Assembly: GCF_900155865.1 (NCBI RefSeq)
Contig: NZ_LT707006.1
Location: forward strand, 2,830,577 to 2,894,576
DNA: 64,000 bases
Source: Bacteroides bouchesdurhonensis
GTDB taxonomy: Bacteria; Bacteroidota; Bacteroidia; Bacteroidales; Bacteroidaceae
Direction of reading: 5' to 3'
Positions within the stretch are counted from its first letter, which is position 1. Every line of letters starts with the position of its first letter. Made by a program: the position numbers and the translations under genes. A model generated the notes under the pieces. It did not search any database, had not been told where the DNA came from, and saw nothing but the letters and a program-made list of their open reading frames with translations. Shown here piece by piece: positions 1 through 7,558 of the stretch.

Positions 1-198
1 AGTAGATTCTATAAGCAGATAGCTGTGGCATATGGCTTGGGACTTCGTTTAGATTTGGATTTCTTTATTCTCCGTTTTGATGGAGGTATGAAAGCTATAA
101 ATCCAGCTTATGAGACTAAAAAGGAACATTATCCGATCATTAATCCTAAGTTTAGTCGTGACTTTGCTTTCCATTTTGCGGTAGGATATCCTTTCTGA
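1..198 (+). CDS. Outer-membrane beta-barrel protein (BamA/TamA-like), C-terminal fragment
   Basis: The reading frame is open from the first base and ends with TGA at 196-198, giving 65 residues. The fragment alternates hydrophobic and polar residues (LGLRLDLDFFILRFDGGM, then FAFHFAVGYPF) and ends in phenylalanine, as transmembrane strands and the BAM-recognition end of outer-membrane barrels do. The pattern best resembles the last strands of Omp85-type (BamA/TamA) proteins of Bacteroidota. The N-terminal part lies outside the window, so POTRA domains cannot be checked. A strong terminator follows directly. Barrel class is fairly secure; the exact family is inferred. Confidence 0.65.
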   Translation, partial: SRFYKQIAVAYGLGLRLDLDFFILRFDGGMKAINPAYETKKEHYPIINPKFSRDFAFHFAVGYPF

Positions 199-202
199 TA
201 CA

Positions 203-240
203 AAAAAGAGATGAAACGTGAATGTTCATCTCTTTTTTTG
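203..240 (+). terminator. Intrinsic terminator after the barrel gene
   Basis: Inverted repeat AGAGATGAA (207-215) / TTCATCTCT (225-233) with a 9-nt loop, followed by seven T. It lies 5 bp after the stop codon. The A-run on the other side lets it also serve the convergent DUF3332 gene. Confidence 0.85.
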
Positions 241-258
241 TATTTGTGTTTTTAGTTC

Positions 259-813
259 TTAGCGAGCTGCAAAAAACATAGGATTACTTGTTGTAGCCTG
301 ACGAGCTGCAATCATACCTTGAGCATCAAGGGTTACATTCATTCTTTCGCCATTCGGCATGAACATATCAGCAGTACCGTCATTGTTCATTTTAACTAGA
401 GGAGCAGTTTCACCATTGGCAACTACATTCCAAGTGTTAGTTGCTTGATCATAGATCAAATCCATAGAAGCAGTTTCGCCTTCTTTACTAATGGAATAAC
501 CATTTTCGAGTGTTTTTACCATGTAGTTTCCATTTTCTCCTTTCACCTTTTTCACGTCTCCTACATTAGCCATCGGATTGGTACCACTCCAGAATTCGAT
601 AGAGTTGATTACTAAAGCATCGGCTAGATAAGCTACACCGTAAACAGGAATGATGTTGAATGCCAAAAATACAAGTTCATTTACAAATTTGGTTCCAACA
701 GATTGGTTCCAAGAAGTCAGACGATTAAATAAACCGAATGAACCTACACAGGAACTGAATAGTATACTTCCACTCAGTACAACTGCTACTAATGTTAGTC
801 TGTTTCTTTTCAT
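259..813 (-). CDS. DUF3332 family lipoprotein
   Basis: 184 residues. The N-terminus is a lipoprotein signal with lipobox LFSSC (Cys about residue 22), so the product is probably anchored in the envelope. A hydrophobic stretch around residues 45-70 (FLAFNIIPVYGVAYLADALV) and the SIEFWSGTNP motif are typical of DUF3332. The rest is short beta-rich sequence with repeated NG turns (GENGNY, TLENGY, VANGE). The function of the family is not known. It has its own promoter box (TATATTTG on the minus strand, 870-877) and appears to be a single-gene unit convergent with the barrel gene. Confidence 0.8.
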   Translation of the reverse strand: MKRNRLTLVAVVLSGSILFSSCVGSFGLFNRLTSWNQSVGTKFVNELVFLAFNIIPVYGVAYLADALVINSIEFWSGTNPMANVGDVKKVKGENGNYMVKTLENGYSISKEGETASMDLIYDQATNTWNVVANGETAPLVKMNNDGTADMFMPNGERMNVTLDAQGMIAARQATTSNPMFFAAR

Positions 814-869
814 AACTTAACAAATTCTGATTAATAAATAATGTTACTATTATATTTCTTAATTGAATG

Positions 870-877
870 CAAATATA
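870..877 (-). promoter_or_regulatory. -7 promoter box for the DUF3332 gene
   Basis: Minus strand reads TATATTTG, a match to the Bacteroides -7 consensus TAnnTTTG, 57 bp upstream of the ATG at 813. Confidence 0.6.
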
Positions 878-919
878 ATATTTTTTAATCAGCTTAAGTT
901 ATGAATTCTCTTTTTTGTT

Positions 920-1357
920 TTATTTCATTTTCCTTTTTATTAATTGATTTCCAATAAAATAATCAATAGAAAAATTACCAGGTCCTGCAATATACATGAG
1001 TATAAAGACTACTAAGTAAATGAATGCTAACTCTTTTACTACAAAGACATCATTGGCATGAATCACAAAGAAAGCGACGGACATTGTAAAGATCATTGGA
1101 ATCATAGCTAGTCTATATAAAAAACCAATGATGAACCCCATTGAACATACAAGTTCTCCAAAAATGGCTAATCCGAGAGATAAGGGACTTCCTATACCTA
1201 GAGGATCAGGAAAAGTCATCGAAAGTTCCTGAAAATTACTCCATTTCTGAATGCCATGATTCATTAGTAAAATTCCGAATATAATTCGGACTGCCAATAG
1301 GAACAAAGATACTTTAGTTGTATTTGGCTTAGTAGGGAATAAAAAATTGTAAACCAT
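920..1357 (-). CDS. DoxX family membrane protein
   Basis: 145 residues with four predicted hydrophobic helices (about 15-35, 55-80, 82-102, 105-125). The first helix ends in the NHGIQKW sequence that marks DoxX-like proteins (usual form GxxHGxxK). DoxX proteins are small inner-membrane proteins. Some act with thiosulfate or redox enzymes, but most, including this one, have no assigned substrate. It stands alone on the minus strand between two lipoprotein genes. Confidence 0.8.
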   Translation of the reverse strand: MVYNFLFPTKPNTTKVSLFLLAVRIIFGILLMNHGIQKWSNFQELSMTFPDPLGIGSPLSLGLAIFGELVCSMGFIIGFLYRLAMIPMIFTMSVAFFVIHANDVFVVKELAFIYLVVFILMYIAGPGNFSIDYFIGNQLIKRKMK

Positions 1358-1435
1358 AAGTTGTTCTATTTTAAGTTTATCTTTATAAACATAAAATATC
1401 TTGATTTTGTTCTTTATGGAAAGTAAATATTGAAA

Positions 1436-1485
1436 AATAAATAATGGGAATAAAGTAGTTGGTATACCTTAATTATTCCCACTAT
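1436..1485 (-). terminator. Terminator-like hairpin downstream of the NlpE-like gene
   Basis: TGGGAATAA (1445-1453) pairs perfectly with TTATTCCCA (1473-1481). The loop contains the palindrome GGTATACC. On the minus strand the stem is followed by a T-rich run, which suits termination of the NlpE-like gene. Confidence 0.65.
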
Positions 1486-1507
1486 TTAAATGACTATGAT
1501 TTGAAGA

Positions 1508-1942
1508 TTATTCTTTATTCAAAATATAATGTTCTGCAAGTTCACCGGTAACTTCTTTTTTATCTGCTGTCAGTTTGCACAGTTGGTTTTCGCCTACTTT
1601 ATAGTACGATTCTTCTCCACCTTCTTCTTTTAAAGTCAATATGTTATCTTTTAAGGTGTAGGTACCTTTTTCGTCAAAAGAACTATCCCGGTCGATATAA
1701 ACAGAATGGAGGGTAAATGTTTTGTCTTTATTTAATGTGAGAATTGTTTCGATGCCCGGGCAATCGGCTGCCGGAAAAACTCCTTTATAAGTACCTTCAT
1801 AATCGAGGGATGTTTCTGCACTGTGCGTATCGATTGCTTTGGTAGGAGTACTATCAATTCCAATGCCTTTATTTGCTTTTGAACTATTACCACATGATAC
1901 AAGGAGCATACATGAACACGCTAAAATAAGAATTTTTTTCAT
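1508..1942 (-). CDS. NlpE-like (copper resistance NlpE N-terminal domain) lipoprotein
   Basis: 144 residues from the ATG at 1942. The frame is open 31 codons further upstream, but the inner ATG opens a clean lipoprotein signal (MKKILILACSCMLLVSCG, lipobox LVSC), so I prefer it. After a Ser/Thr-rich linker, residues about 48-144 match the NlpE N-terminal domain: YxGxYxGxxPxADCPGIxTxLTL, then xGTYTLxxNxLTL. NlpE in enterobacteria is an outer-membrane lipoprotein that signals surface and envelope stress. Bacteroidota homologues are common but not characterised, and no Cpx system is adjacent. Confidence 0.8.
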   Translation of the reverse strand: MKKILILACSCMLLVSCGNSSKANKGIGIDSTPTKAIDTHSAETSLDYEGTYKGVFPAADCPGIETILTLNKDKTFTLHSVYIDRDSSFDEKGTYTLKDNILTLKEEGGEESYYKVGENQLCKLTADKKEVTGELAEHYILNKE

Positions 1943-2061
1943 GATTCTACGTTTTAAAAAATGATCTAATCTAGTTATTGAGGTGTAAAGATATGAAATA
2001 ATATTTAGTTTATCTGCCATGAAAATGAACTGCAACTTTATTTATGAATTGATAAACTTAT

Positions 2062-2069
2062 TATCTTTG
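2062..2069 (+). promoter_or_regulatory. -7 promoter box for the 2088 gene
   Basis: TATCTTTG, matching TAnnTTTG, 19 bp upstream of the ATG at 2088. This leaves a very short leader. Confidence 0.6.
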
Positions 2070-2087
2070 TGAAAAATTACAGTGAAT

Positions 2088-2339
2088 ATGGCACAACATA
2101 CTTATGACAATGAATCGGTTCAAGAATTGATAGACTGGGCGAGGAAGATGCTTGAGACTAAAAATTATCCAACGGAGAAATATCAAATTAATAAATGTAC
2201 GTCCATAATAAATGGAAAACTATATTTAGAATCGTTGATTGCAATGATCTCTAGAAACTGGGAGAATCCAACGTTTTATTCTACTATTGAACAACTGTGG
2301 GAATACAGAGAAAAGTGGGAGAGTAGAGAAGAAAAGTAA
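2088..2339 (+). CDS. Small conserved-type protein, DUF6965-like
   Basis: 83 residues from ATG 2088; a GTG two codons upstream is also in frame but lies too close to the -7 box. The protein is helical and charged, with no signal or membrane segment. The arrangement VQELIDWA..., then INKCTSIINGKLYLESLI, resembles short Bacteroidota proteins of the DUF6965 type (an NPCTxIxD-like strand in the middle). That assignment is from memory and tentative. No function is known. It converges on the HAD hydrolase gene, with a long hairpin between. Confidence 0.6.
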   Translation: MAQHTYDNESVQELIDWARKMLETKNYPTEKYQINKCTSIINGKLYLESLIAMISRNWENPTFYSTIEQLWEYREKWESREEK

Positions 2340-2378
2340 CTATAGAAGTAGAGATTAGAGAACTGTATTCTTTACTTA

Positions 2379-2437
2379 TTGATGATACAAAATAATAGGA
2401 AATAAAAAAAGAATTATTCCGTATTTTGCATCATCAA
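2379..2437. terminator. Long hairpin between convergent genes
   Basis: TTGATGATaCAAAATA (2379-2394) pairs with TATTTTGcATCATCAA (2422-2437), 15 of 16 positions. Weaker inner pairing is GGAA against TTCC. There is no clean T-run. It probably terminates both converging genes or protects 3' ends. Confidence 0.5.
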
Positions 2438-2457
2438 CTATTGTAATGGCACCATTC

Positions 2458-2877
2458 TTAAAATGGAAACCATTTACTTTTTTTCTTTGGAGTTGTAAAC
2501 CTTTTTATGTCTGAATTGTATATCTCAGCAAAAGTCTTATTTTCCTTGATCATTTCATAAATCAATCCCCAATCGGGAAGTCCGCCAAGATTTCGGTCAT
2601 CAATAAATAAGTCGGCTTTTAGTTTACGCGAAAAACTTTGGTGGTTTTTTTGTTCTTCAGGATAATCTTTATTGACTGCGTAAAACTCCAATCCTCTGTT
2701 TTTGCACCATTCTACTGCTTCATCTAACAGCTTGCCTTCCCGCACACTCCACAAGATTAAACGATGTTGCTCCTGCTGTAATAATTTTAGAGTTTCAATT
2801 GCAAAGGGAATTTCTTCTCCAATACGAGGATATCGATGCTTTACAATTGTTCCGTCAAAATCAACTGCTATGACCAT
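2458..2877 (-). CDS. HAD-superfamily hydrolase, small BT0820-like type
   Basis: 139 residues, cytoplasmic. Motif I is at the extreme N-terminus (AVDFDGTIV, nucleophile Asp about residue 6). Motif II is LILWSVREG, and the last motif is FIDDRNLGG around residue 92. There is no large cap domain, which suits a small phosphatase of the BT0820 type; the substrate is unknown. It is divergent from the POT-like transporter, and the two share the short promoter region 2906-2943. Confidence 0.8.
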   Translation of the reverse strand: MVIAVDFDGTIVKHRYPRIGEEIPFAIETLKLLQQEQHRLILWSVREGKLLDEAVEWCKNRGLEFYAVNKDYPEEQKNHQSFSRKLKADLFIDDRNLGGLPDWGLIYEMIKENKTFAEIYNSDIKRFTTPKKKSKWFPF

Positions 2878-2905
2878 AATTTATTTTAAAATACGTAATT
2901 TGTAA

Positions 2906-2943
2906 CAAAGGTACGAACTGTACACTAAAAAAATGTATCTTTG
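2906..2943. promoter_or_regulatory. Back-to-back -7 boxes for HAD hydrolase and transporter
   Basis: On the minus strand TACCTTTG (2913-2906) faces the HAD gene. On the plus strand TATCTTTG (2936-2943) faces the transporter. Both match TAnnTTTG. The plus-strand box is 35 bp from ATG 2979. Confidence 0.6.
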
Positions 2944-2978
2944 TGTCAAATTAACATTTTAATAAAATTATATTGTAC

Positions 2979-4367
2979 ATGAACAATTCTCCTCAGCGTG
3001 CTGCCCAAGATTTTACACGAGCTTTTTGGGTCAGCAACACAGTCGAACTGTTTGAACGTATGGCATATTATGCCGTATTTATCGTTCTCACTATTTATTT
3101 ATCCACTATTTTAGGTTTCAATGATTTCGAAGCAAGTCTAATTTCCGGTCTTTTCTCCGGTGGATTATATTTATTACCTATTTTCTCAGGGGCTTATGCT
3201 GATAAGATTGGTTTTCGGAAATCAATGATTTTAGCTTTTACTTTGTTGTCTATTGCTTATTTAGGGCTAGGTGCCTTGCCTACATTTCTCGAAGCGGCAG
3301 GATTGGTAAGTTATGGTGAAATAACTCAATTCAATGGTTTGCCGGATAGCTATGCTCGGTGGACGATTGTTCCTATTTTGTTTATTCTGATGATCGGTGG
3401 GTCCTTTATTAAATCCATTATTTCAGCGTCGGTAGCCAAAGAAACAACTGAAGCAACACGTGCTCGTGGATATTCCATCTTTTATATGATGGTGAATGTA
3501 GGTGCTTTCACTGGTAAAACAATTATAGATCCTCTGAGAAATATGATTGGTGAGCAAGCTTATATCTATATTAATTATTTCTCCGGGGCAATGACTATCA
3601 TTGCTTTACTTGCCGTAATTCTCTTTTATAAATCTACTCATACAGCCGGTGAAGGAAAGAGCTTACATGAAATAGGACAAGGCTTTATGAGAATTGTAAC
3701 GAATTGGCGTTTATTGGTTCTTATTCTGATAGTGACTGGTTTTTGGATGGTACAGCAGCAACTTTATGCAACAATGCCTAAGTATGTGATACGTATGGCT
3801 GGTGAAACAGCAAAACCAGGTTGGATTGCCAATGTAAATCCGTTTGTCGTGGTATGTTGTGTTAGTTTTATTACGCGCTTGATGGCAAAGCGTAGTGCAA
3901 TAACTTCTATGAATGTGGGAATGTTTCTTATCCCAGTCTCGGCTTTATTAATGGCTTGTGGTAACATTTTAGGAAACGATATTATTTCCGGTATGAGTAA
4001 TATTACTTTGATGATGGTGGCTGGTATTGTGGTGCAAGCACTTGCCGAATGTTTCATATCACCGCGTTATCTAGAGTATTTCTCATTACAGGCACCCAAA
4101 GGAGAGGAGGGTATGTATTTAGGATTTAGTCATTTACACTCTTTTCTTTCTTCTATTTTCGGTTTTGGATTGGCGGGAATCTTATTGACTAAGTATTGTC
4201 CGGATCCTGCGTTGTTTGAGACTCGAGGGGCATGGGAGGCAGCTAGCGCAAATGCTCATTATATATGGTATTATTTTGCAGCAATTGGATTGATTGCTGC
4301 CGTAGCTCTACTTTTATTCGCTAAAATTACCGAATCCATCGACAAAAAGAAGGAAACTTCTCAATAG
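2979..4367 (+). CDS. POT/PTR2-like MFS transporter
   Basis: 462 residues from ATG 2979; an in-frame TTG two codons earlier is less likely. Twelve or more hydrophobic helices cover almost the whole length. The first helix carries VELFERMAYYAVFIVL, the ExxERxxYY signature of proton-coupled oligopeptide transporters. The loop after helix 2 has GAYADKIGFRKSM, the MFS motif A (GxxxDRxGxR-like). The likely job is proton-driven uptake of peptides or a related solute at the inner membrane; the substrate cannot be read from sequence. It is followed by a strong hairpin. Confidence 0.8.
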   Translation: MNNSPQRAAQDFTRAFWVSNTVELFERMAYYAVFIVLTIYLSTILGFNDFEASLISGLFSGGLYLLPIFSGAYADKIGFRKSMILAFTLLSIAYLGLGALPTFLEAAGLVSYGEITQFNGLPDSYARWTIVPILFILMIGGSFIKSIISASVAKETTEATRARGYSIFYMMVNVGAFTGKTIIDPLRNMIGEQAYIYINYFSGAMTIIALLAVILFYKSTHTAGEGKSLHEIGQGFMRIVTNWRLLVLILIVTGFWMVQQQLYATMPKYVIRMAGETAKPGWIANVNPFVVVCCVSFITRLMAKRSAITSMNVGMFLIPVSALLMACGNILGNDIISGMSNITLMMVAGIVVQALAECFISPRYLEYFSLQAPKGEEGMYLGFSHLHSFLSSIFGFGLAGILLTKYCPDPALFETRGAWEAASANAHYIWYYFAAIGLIAAVALLLFAKITESIDKKKETSQ

Positions 4368-4384
4368 TTATCTTCTTTTTTGCG

Positions 4385-4431
4385 TATATTTGCCGTCACT
4401 TTACTGTAAAAGTGGCGGCATTTTGTTTTTT
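4385..4431 (+). terminator. Intrinsic terminator with an embedded -7 box
   Basis: TGCCGTCACTTT (4391-4402) pairs with AAAGTGGCGGCA (4409-4420), with one G-T wobble and a short loop. It is followed by TTTTGTTTTTT. The sequence immediately before the stem, 4385-4392, is TATATTTG, a -7 promoter match. The region therefore both ends the transporter transcript and could start the MBL gene, whose ATG is at 4450. Confidence 0.75.
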
Positions 4432-4449
4432 AATGAAGGAAGATAAAAC

Positions 4450-5253
4450 ATGAAAGTAAGATTTATAAGTCTGGCAAGTGGCAGTAGTGGGAACTGTTAT
4501 TATCTAGGCACCGAAACCTCTGGAATATTAATAGATGCAGGAATTGGCATTCGTACTATAAAAAAAACGCTGAAGGACTTCAACATTTTGATGGACAGCA
4601 TACGTGCTGTATTTGTCACGCATGATCATGCAGATCACATTAAAGCCGTAGGACATTTAGGAGAGAAACTAAATATTCCTGTATATACAACAAAACGTAT
4701 TCATGAAGGTATTAACCGTAGTTATTGCATGACGGAAAAACTTAGTACTTCGGTTCGTTATTTGGAGAAACAAGAGCCTATGAATCTGGATGATTTTCGT
4801 ATCGAATCTTTTGAAGTTCCTCATGACGGTACTGATAATGTCGGATATTGTATAGAAGTAGATGGAAAAGTATTCTCTTTTCTGACCGACCTTGGTGAAA
4901 TTACTCCTACAGCCGCTCATTATATTTGTAAAGCCAATTATTTGATACTGGAAGCTAATTATGATGAGGAAATGCTTAAGATGGGTCCTTACCCCCAATA
5001 TCTGAAAGAAAGAATCACAAGTAAAACTGGACATATGAGTAATTCTGATACAGCTGAGTTCTTAGCGGAAAATATCACTGAACGTTTGGAATATATTTGG
5101 CTGTGTCATCTAAGTAAGGACAATAATCATCCAGAGTTGGCATACAAAACTGTAGAATGGAAATTAAAGAACAAAGGAGTTATTGTTGGCAAGGATGTGC
5201 AACTACTTGCTTTAAAGCGAAATACGCCTTCTGAGCTTTATATATTCGAATAA
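4450..5253 (+). CDS. MBL-fold metallo-hydrolase, YycJ/WalJ-like
   Basis: 267 residues, cytoplasmic. The N-terminus LASGSSGNCYYL is diagnostic for the YycJ/WalJ branch. The metal-binding motif THDHADHI (residues about 57-64) is the HxHxDH signature. A second His sits in EVPHDGTDNVGY, an Asp in FLTDLGE, and the last His in CHLSKDNNHPE. YycJ-type enzymes are 5'-3' exonucleases that in Firmicutes work with the WalKR regulon. Here only the enzyme class is supported. The gene is followed by tRNA-Lys genes. Confidence 0.85.
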   Translation: MKVRFISLASGSSGNCYYLGTETSGILIDAGIGIRTIKKTLKDFNILMDSIRAVFVTHDHADHIKAVGHLGEKLNIPVYTTKRIHEGINRSYCMTEKLSTSVRYLEKQEPMNLDDFRIESFEVPHDGTDNVGYCIEVDGKVFSFLTDLGEITPTAAHYICKANYLILEANYDEEMLKMGPYPQYLKERITSKTGHMSNSDTAEFLAENITERLEYIWLCHLSKDNNHPELAYKTVEWKLKNKGVIVGKDVQLLALKRNTPSELYIFE

Positions 5254-5289
5254 CAACGAAAAAAAGACAGTAAAAAAGCTGCATTATTG

Positions 5290-5321
5290 TTTGGACAAAT
5301 GAAATAAAAGACCTACTTTTG
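5290..5321 (+). promoter_or_regulatory. Consensus Bacteroides promoter for the tRNA-Lys pair
   Basis: TTTG (5290-5293), a 20-bp spacer, then TACTTTTG (5314-5321). This is a full match to the -33/-7 consensus, 21 bp before the first tRNA-Lys. Confidence 0.8.
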
Positions 5322-5342
5322 CAACCGCAAACGAGGAAAAAA

Positions 5343-5415
5343 GCACTCTTAGCTCAGTTGGTAGAGCAACTGACTCTTAATCAGTGGGTCCAGGGTTCGA
5401 ATCCCTGAGGGTGTA
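5343..5415 (+). tRNA. tRNA-Lys (anticodon CTT)
   Basis: 73 nt fold fully into a cloverleaf. The acceptor arm is GCACTCT/AGGGTGT with two G-U pairs, the D arm GCTC/GAGC, the anticodon arm ACTGA/TCAGT with loop CTCTTAA, and the T arm CAGGG/CCCTG with loop TTCGAAT. CCA is not encoded. Confidence 0.95.
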
Positions 5416-5445
5416 CAAATATTTGTTGGCAATTATAATAATTTC

Positions 5446-5518
5446 GCACTCTTAGCTCAGTTGGTAGAGCAACTGACTCTTAATCAGTGGGTCCAGGGTT
5501 CGAATCCCTGAGGGTGTA
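5446..5518 (+). tRNA. tRNA-Lys (anticodon CTT), second copy
   Basis: Identical in sequence to the copy at 5343-5415, with a 30-bp spacer. It shares the promoter at 5290-5321. The duplication presumably raises the dose of this AAG-reading tRNA. Confidence 0.95.
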
Positions 5519-5530
5519 CGAAGATAATTA

Positions 5531-5575
5531 AGGAGAGCTTTTTTAAGTTCTCTTTTTCTTTTTTTATTACTTGTC
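5531..5575 (+). terminator. Terminator of the tRNA-Lys operon
   Basis: GAGAGCTT (5533-5540) / AAGTTCTC (5545-5552) with a TTTT loop and one mismatch, followed by a long T-rich run. It lies just before the ISL3 insertion. Confidence 0.75.
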
Positions 5576-5582
5576 ATTTTAC

Positions 5583-5600
5583 GGGTCAATCCGAAAACTG
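5583..5600 (+). repeat. Solitary diverged copy of an ISL3-type terminal repeat
   Basis: GGGTCAATCCGAAAACTG matches the first 15 bases of the adjacent element's inverted repeat (GGGTCAGTCCGAAAATCC) except for one position. Its last 8 bases are the target site duplicated by the present element. It may be the remnant of an earlier insertion. Confidence 0.55.
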
Positions 5601-5687
5601 GGGTCAGTCCGAAAATCCTGTGGGTATGTTATGTTAATACGCGAAAGTAATCTATCTTTGCGGTTAGATTTTAACAACAACAATCCA

Positions 5688-6050
5688 ATGAATTCTAGTC
5701 GCACCCTACATAAGTTACTACGAGTCATCTTCCCCGAAGTTTTAATGGAGTATTTTGAGATTTCCGGTTGGCATGACGACTCTGCCAAGATCGAAGTTTG
5801 GCTTGATGAAAAGAACTACCTGGAACGTTCCGATTACAAGAGTGGAACTGTGATTTCACATGGTTTTACAGATGAGAAAGTTATCCAGGACTTTCCTCTT
5901 CGTGGCAAACCGGTTTATCTCCACGTAAGACGTCGCCGCTGGTATGACAAGGCTAGCGGGGAAACGTTTTCCTATACCTACGATGATCTTACTGCCGAAG
6001 GGACGAAACTCACTCCTGAGTTCGTTGCTTTTTTAAAAGAAGAAGATTGA
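5688..6050 (+). CDS. ISL3 (ISAon1-like) transposase, N-terminal region protein
   Basis: 120 residues from ATG 5688. The frame is open further upstream, but that part is the inverted repeat. It contains LLRVIFPEVLMEYFEI and a basic VYLHVRRRRWYDKASGE segment, as expected for the DNA-binding region of ISAon1-like transposases. It stops at 6050, just where the catalytic ORF becomes open in another frame. The two parts are therefore probably joined by frameshifting at the run TTTTTTAAAAGAAGAAG (6030-6045). By itself it lacks catalytic residues. Confidence 0.8.
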   Translation: MNSSRTLHKLLRVIFPEVLMEYFEISGWHDDSAKIEVWLDEKNYLERSDYKSGTVISHGFTDEKVIQDFPLRGKPVYLHVRRRRWYDKASGETFSYTYDDLTAEGTKLTPEFVAFLKEED

Positions 6051-6159
6051 AACTACGGCGGCCAGTATAAGCTCCATAGCAGATGCTTATGGGGTAAACG
6101 GTAAACAGTTAACTTCACAGTACAAGGAGTTTATCAGTGCATACAGACAGTGGGACCAG

Positions 6160-7029
6160 TTGGATCATGCTTCAGACTATGTCCTGTTCAAGCAGAACCT
6201 GGGTCCCAGCCTTTGTATTGACGAGACTTCCTTGAGCTGCGGAGAATTATATACTGTTGTCACTAACCGTGCGGGGCGTGGTGGCAGAGGCACCCTTGTG
6301 GCCATGATACGTGGCACGAAGTCTGAAGACGTCATCAAGGTGCTTGAAATGATTCATGTCTCCAAGCGCAAGACGGTCAAAGAGGTCACTTTGGATCTTT
6401 CGCCGACCATGATGCGGATTGTCCGAACGGCTTTTCCCAACGCCACTATGACCAATGACCGGTTTCATGTACAGAAGCTCTTTTATGAGGCAATTGATGA
6501 ACTCAGGATTACTTATCGCTGGATGGCACGGGATCTGGAGAACGATGAAATTCAGCGGTGCAGGGAGCAGGGTATAGAGTATGTTCCGTTTCGATATGCC
6601 AATGGCGATACCCGTAAGCAGTTGCTGGCCAGGGCTAAACATCTACTTGTCAAGCATTTTAGCAAATGGACTGAATCCCAAAGAATACGTGCGGAAATCA
6701 TATTCGAACAGTATCCGGAATTGAAATCAGTTTACGACTTGGCTATAGAGTTGACCAATATATATAATAAGCACTATGACAAGAATGTGGCACGTGGAAA
6801 GCTTGCCTTGTGGTACAATAAGATAGAAAAGCTTGGATACGGATGTTTCAGAACCGTAACGAATACCATGCAGAACTATTATGAAACAATACTAAACTAT
6901 TTCGTTAACAGAGAAACGAATGCATTTGCAGAATCATTCAATGCAAAAATCAAAGCCTTCAGAGCACAGTTTAGGGGAGTCGGAGATATACCTTTCTTTA
7001 TTTTTAGATTATGCAAACTAACTGTGTAA
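6160..7029 (+). CDS. ISL3 (ISAon1-like) transposase, catalytic part
   Basis: 289 residues from ATG 6160. The same frame is open from 6037, and the upstream codons (TTAASISSIADAYGVNGKQ...) read as a helix-turn-helix, so the functional protein probably begins in the upstream ORF and shifts frame. The DDE catalytic triad of the DDE_Tnp_ISL3 fold is visible: Asp in LCIDETS, Asp in TLDLSPTMM (followed by TNDRFHVQKL), and Glu in NAFAESFNAKIKA near the C-terminus. It is on the plus strand within intact inverted repeats, with no internal stop. Confidence 0.88.
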   Translation: MDHASDYVLFKQNLGPSLCIDETSLSCGELYTVVTNRAGRGGRGTLVAMIRGTKSEDVIKVLEMIHVSKRKTVKEVTLDLSPTMMRIVRTAFPNATMTNDRFHVQKLFYEAIDELRITYRWMARDLENDEIQRCREQGIEYVPFRYANGDTRKQLLARAKHLLVKHFSKWTESQRIRAEIIFEQYPELKSVYDLAIELTNIYNKHYDKNVARGKLALWYNKIEKLGYGCFRTVTNTMQNYYETILNYFVNRETNAFAESFNAKIKAFRAQFRGVGDIPFFIFRLCKLTV

Positions 7030-7071
7030 ATTTAACATACCCACAGGATTTTCGGACTGACCCGAAAACTG

Positions 7072-7558
7072 CTGTACCAATCAACCAGATTCCTATCCAT
7101 GTTTTCAAGGCTCTTACAATCGGGTGTCTGAATGAAACCTAAAGTCATGCTGGTTATGGGTCGATGACTCCGATGCCCGTGATTTCCAATCCACGCTTAT
7201 ACTCCCTTACACAGCCTGCCCAGAAGTAACCAATCCAAGGTGTCTTATGGTCTGACTTGGGAATGTAGGAAGGATCAATGGCAATGGCTTTTCTTTTGCC
7301 TGTAAGATGTTCGCTGATGATTGAATCGTTGAATGCAAACCAGTCGAAAGTTGCGTTTTCAAAAAGGTTGCGGTAGGTCTGTTCCGAAAAACGTCCATAC
7401 TTGCCCAATTGAAGGAAATTGATGCGATCCGGTATAACCATGAATAATTTCATTGTATCCATGAAGGTCTTTTCAAAAGGTTTGTGTATATTTACGACTG
7501 ATTTGAGAGCCGACAGGCACTCAGATTGGTATTGCATAAGGAGTGTTTCTTTAGTCAT
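7072..7558 (-). pseudogene. Truncated, frameshifted IS4-like transposase
   Basis: The first 134 codons (7558-7154) read well: MTKETLLMQYQSECLSALK..., then KAIAIDPSYIPKS, KTPWIGYFWAG and KRGLEITGIGVID, the N-terminal half of a Bacteroides DDE transposase. They end in a premature TAA. Homologous-looking sequence continues in another frame at 7148-7072 (MTLGFIQTPDC, then NLVDWY), so there is an indel near 7154. It then ends at the solitary IS end and the ISL3 target site. The C-terminal catalytic part is missing. IS4-like is my best guess for the family; that the gene is broken is clear. Confidence 0.75.

Larger units (their letters stand above)
5601..7063 (+). mobile_element. Complete ISL3-family insertion sequence (ISAon1-like)
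   Basis: The element is 1463 bp, bounded by perfect 31-bp inverted repeats (5601-5631 and 7033-7063, outer end GGGTCAGTCCG). It is flanked by 8-bp direct repeats GAAAACTG (5593-5600 and 7064-7071). An 8-bp target duplication is typical of ISL3. It carries an N-terminal transposase ORF and a catalytic ORF in another frame. The perfect ends and intact target repeats indicate a recent insertion that may still be mobile. Confidence 0.92.

Noticed and set aside
5343-5600. Integrative element attachment site at the tRNA-Lys 3' end
   Set aside because: The second identical tRNA sequence is a complete functional gene and no integrase or partial tRNA copy is found; the adjacent mobile DNA is a transposed IS with its own 8-bp duplication.
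6032-6038. Classical -1 ribosomal frameshift at T-TTA-AAA in the IS
   Set aside because: A -1 shift here reaches a stop codon after ten codons, so the heptamer by itself does not connect the two ORFs.
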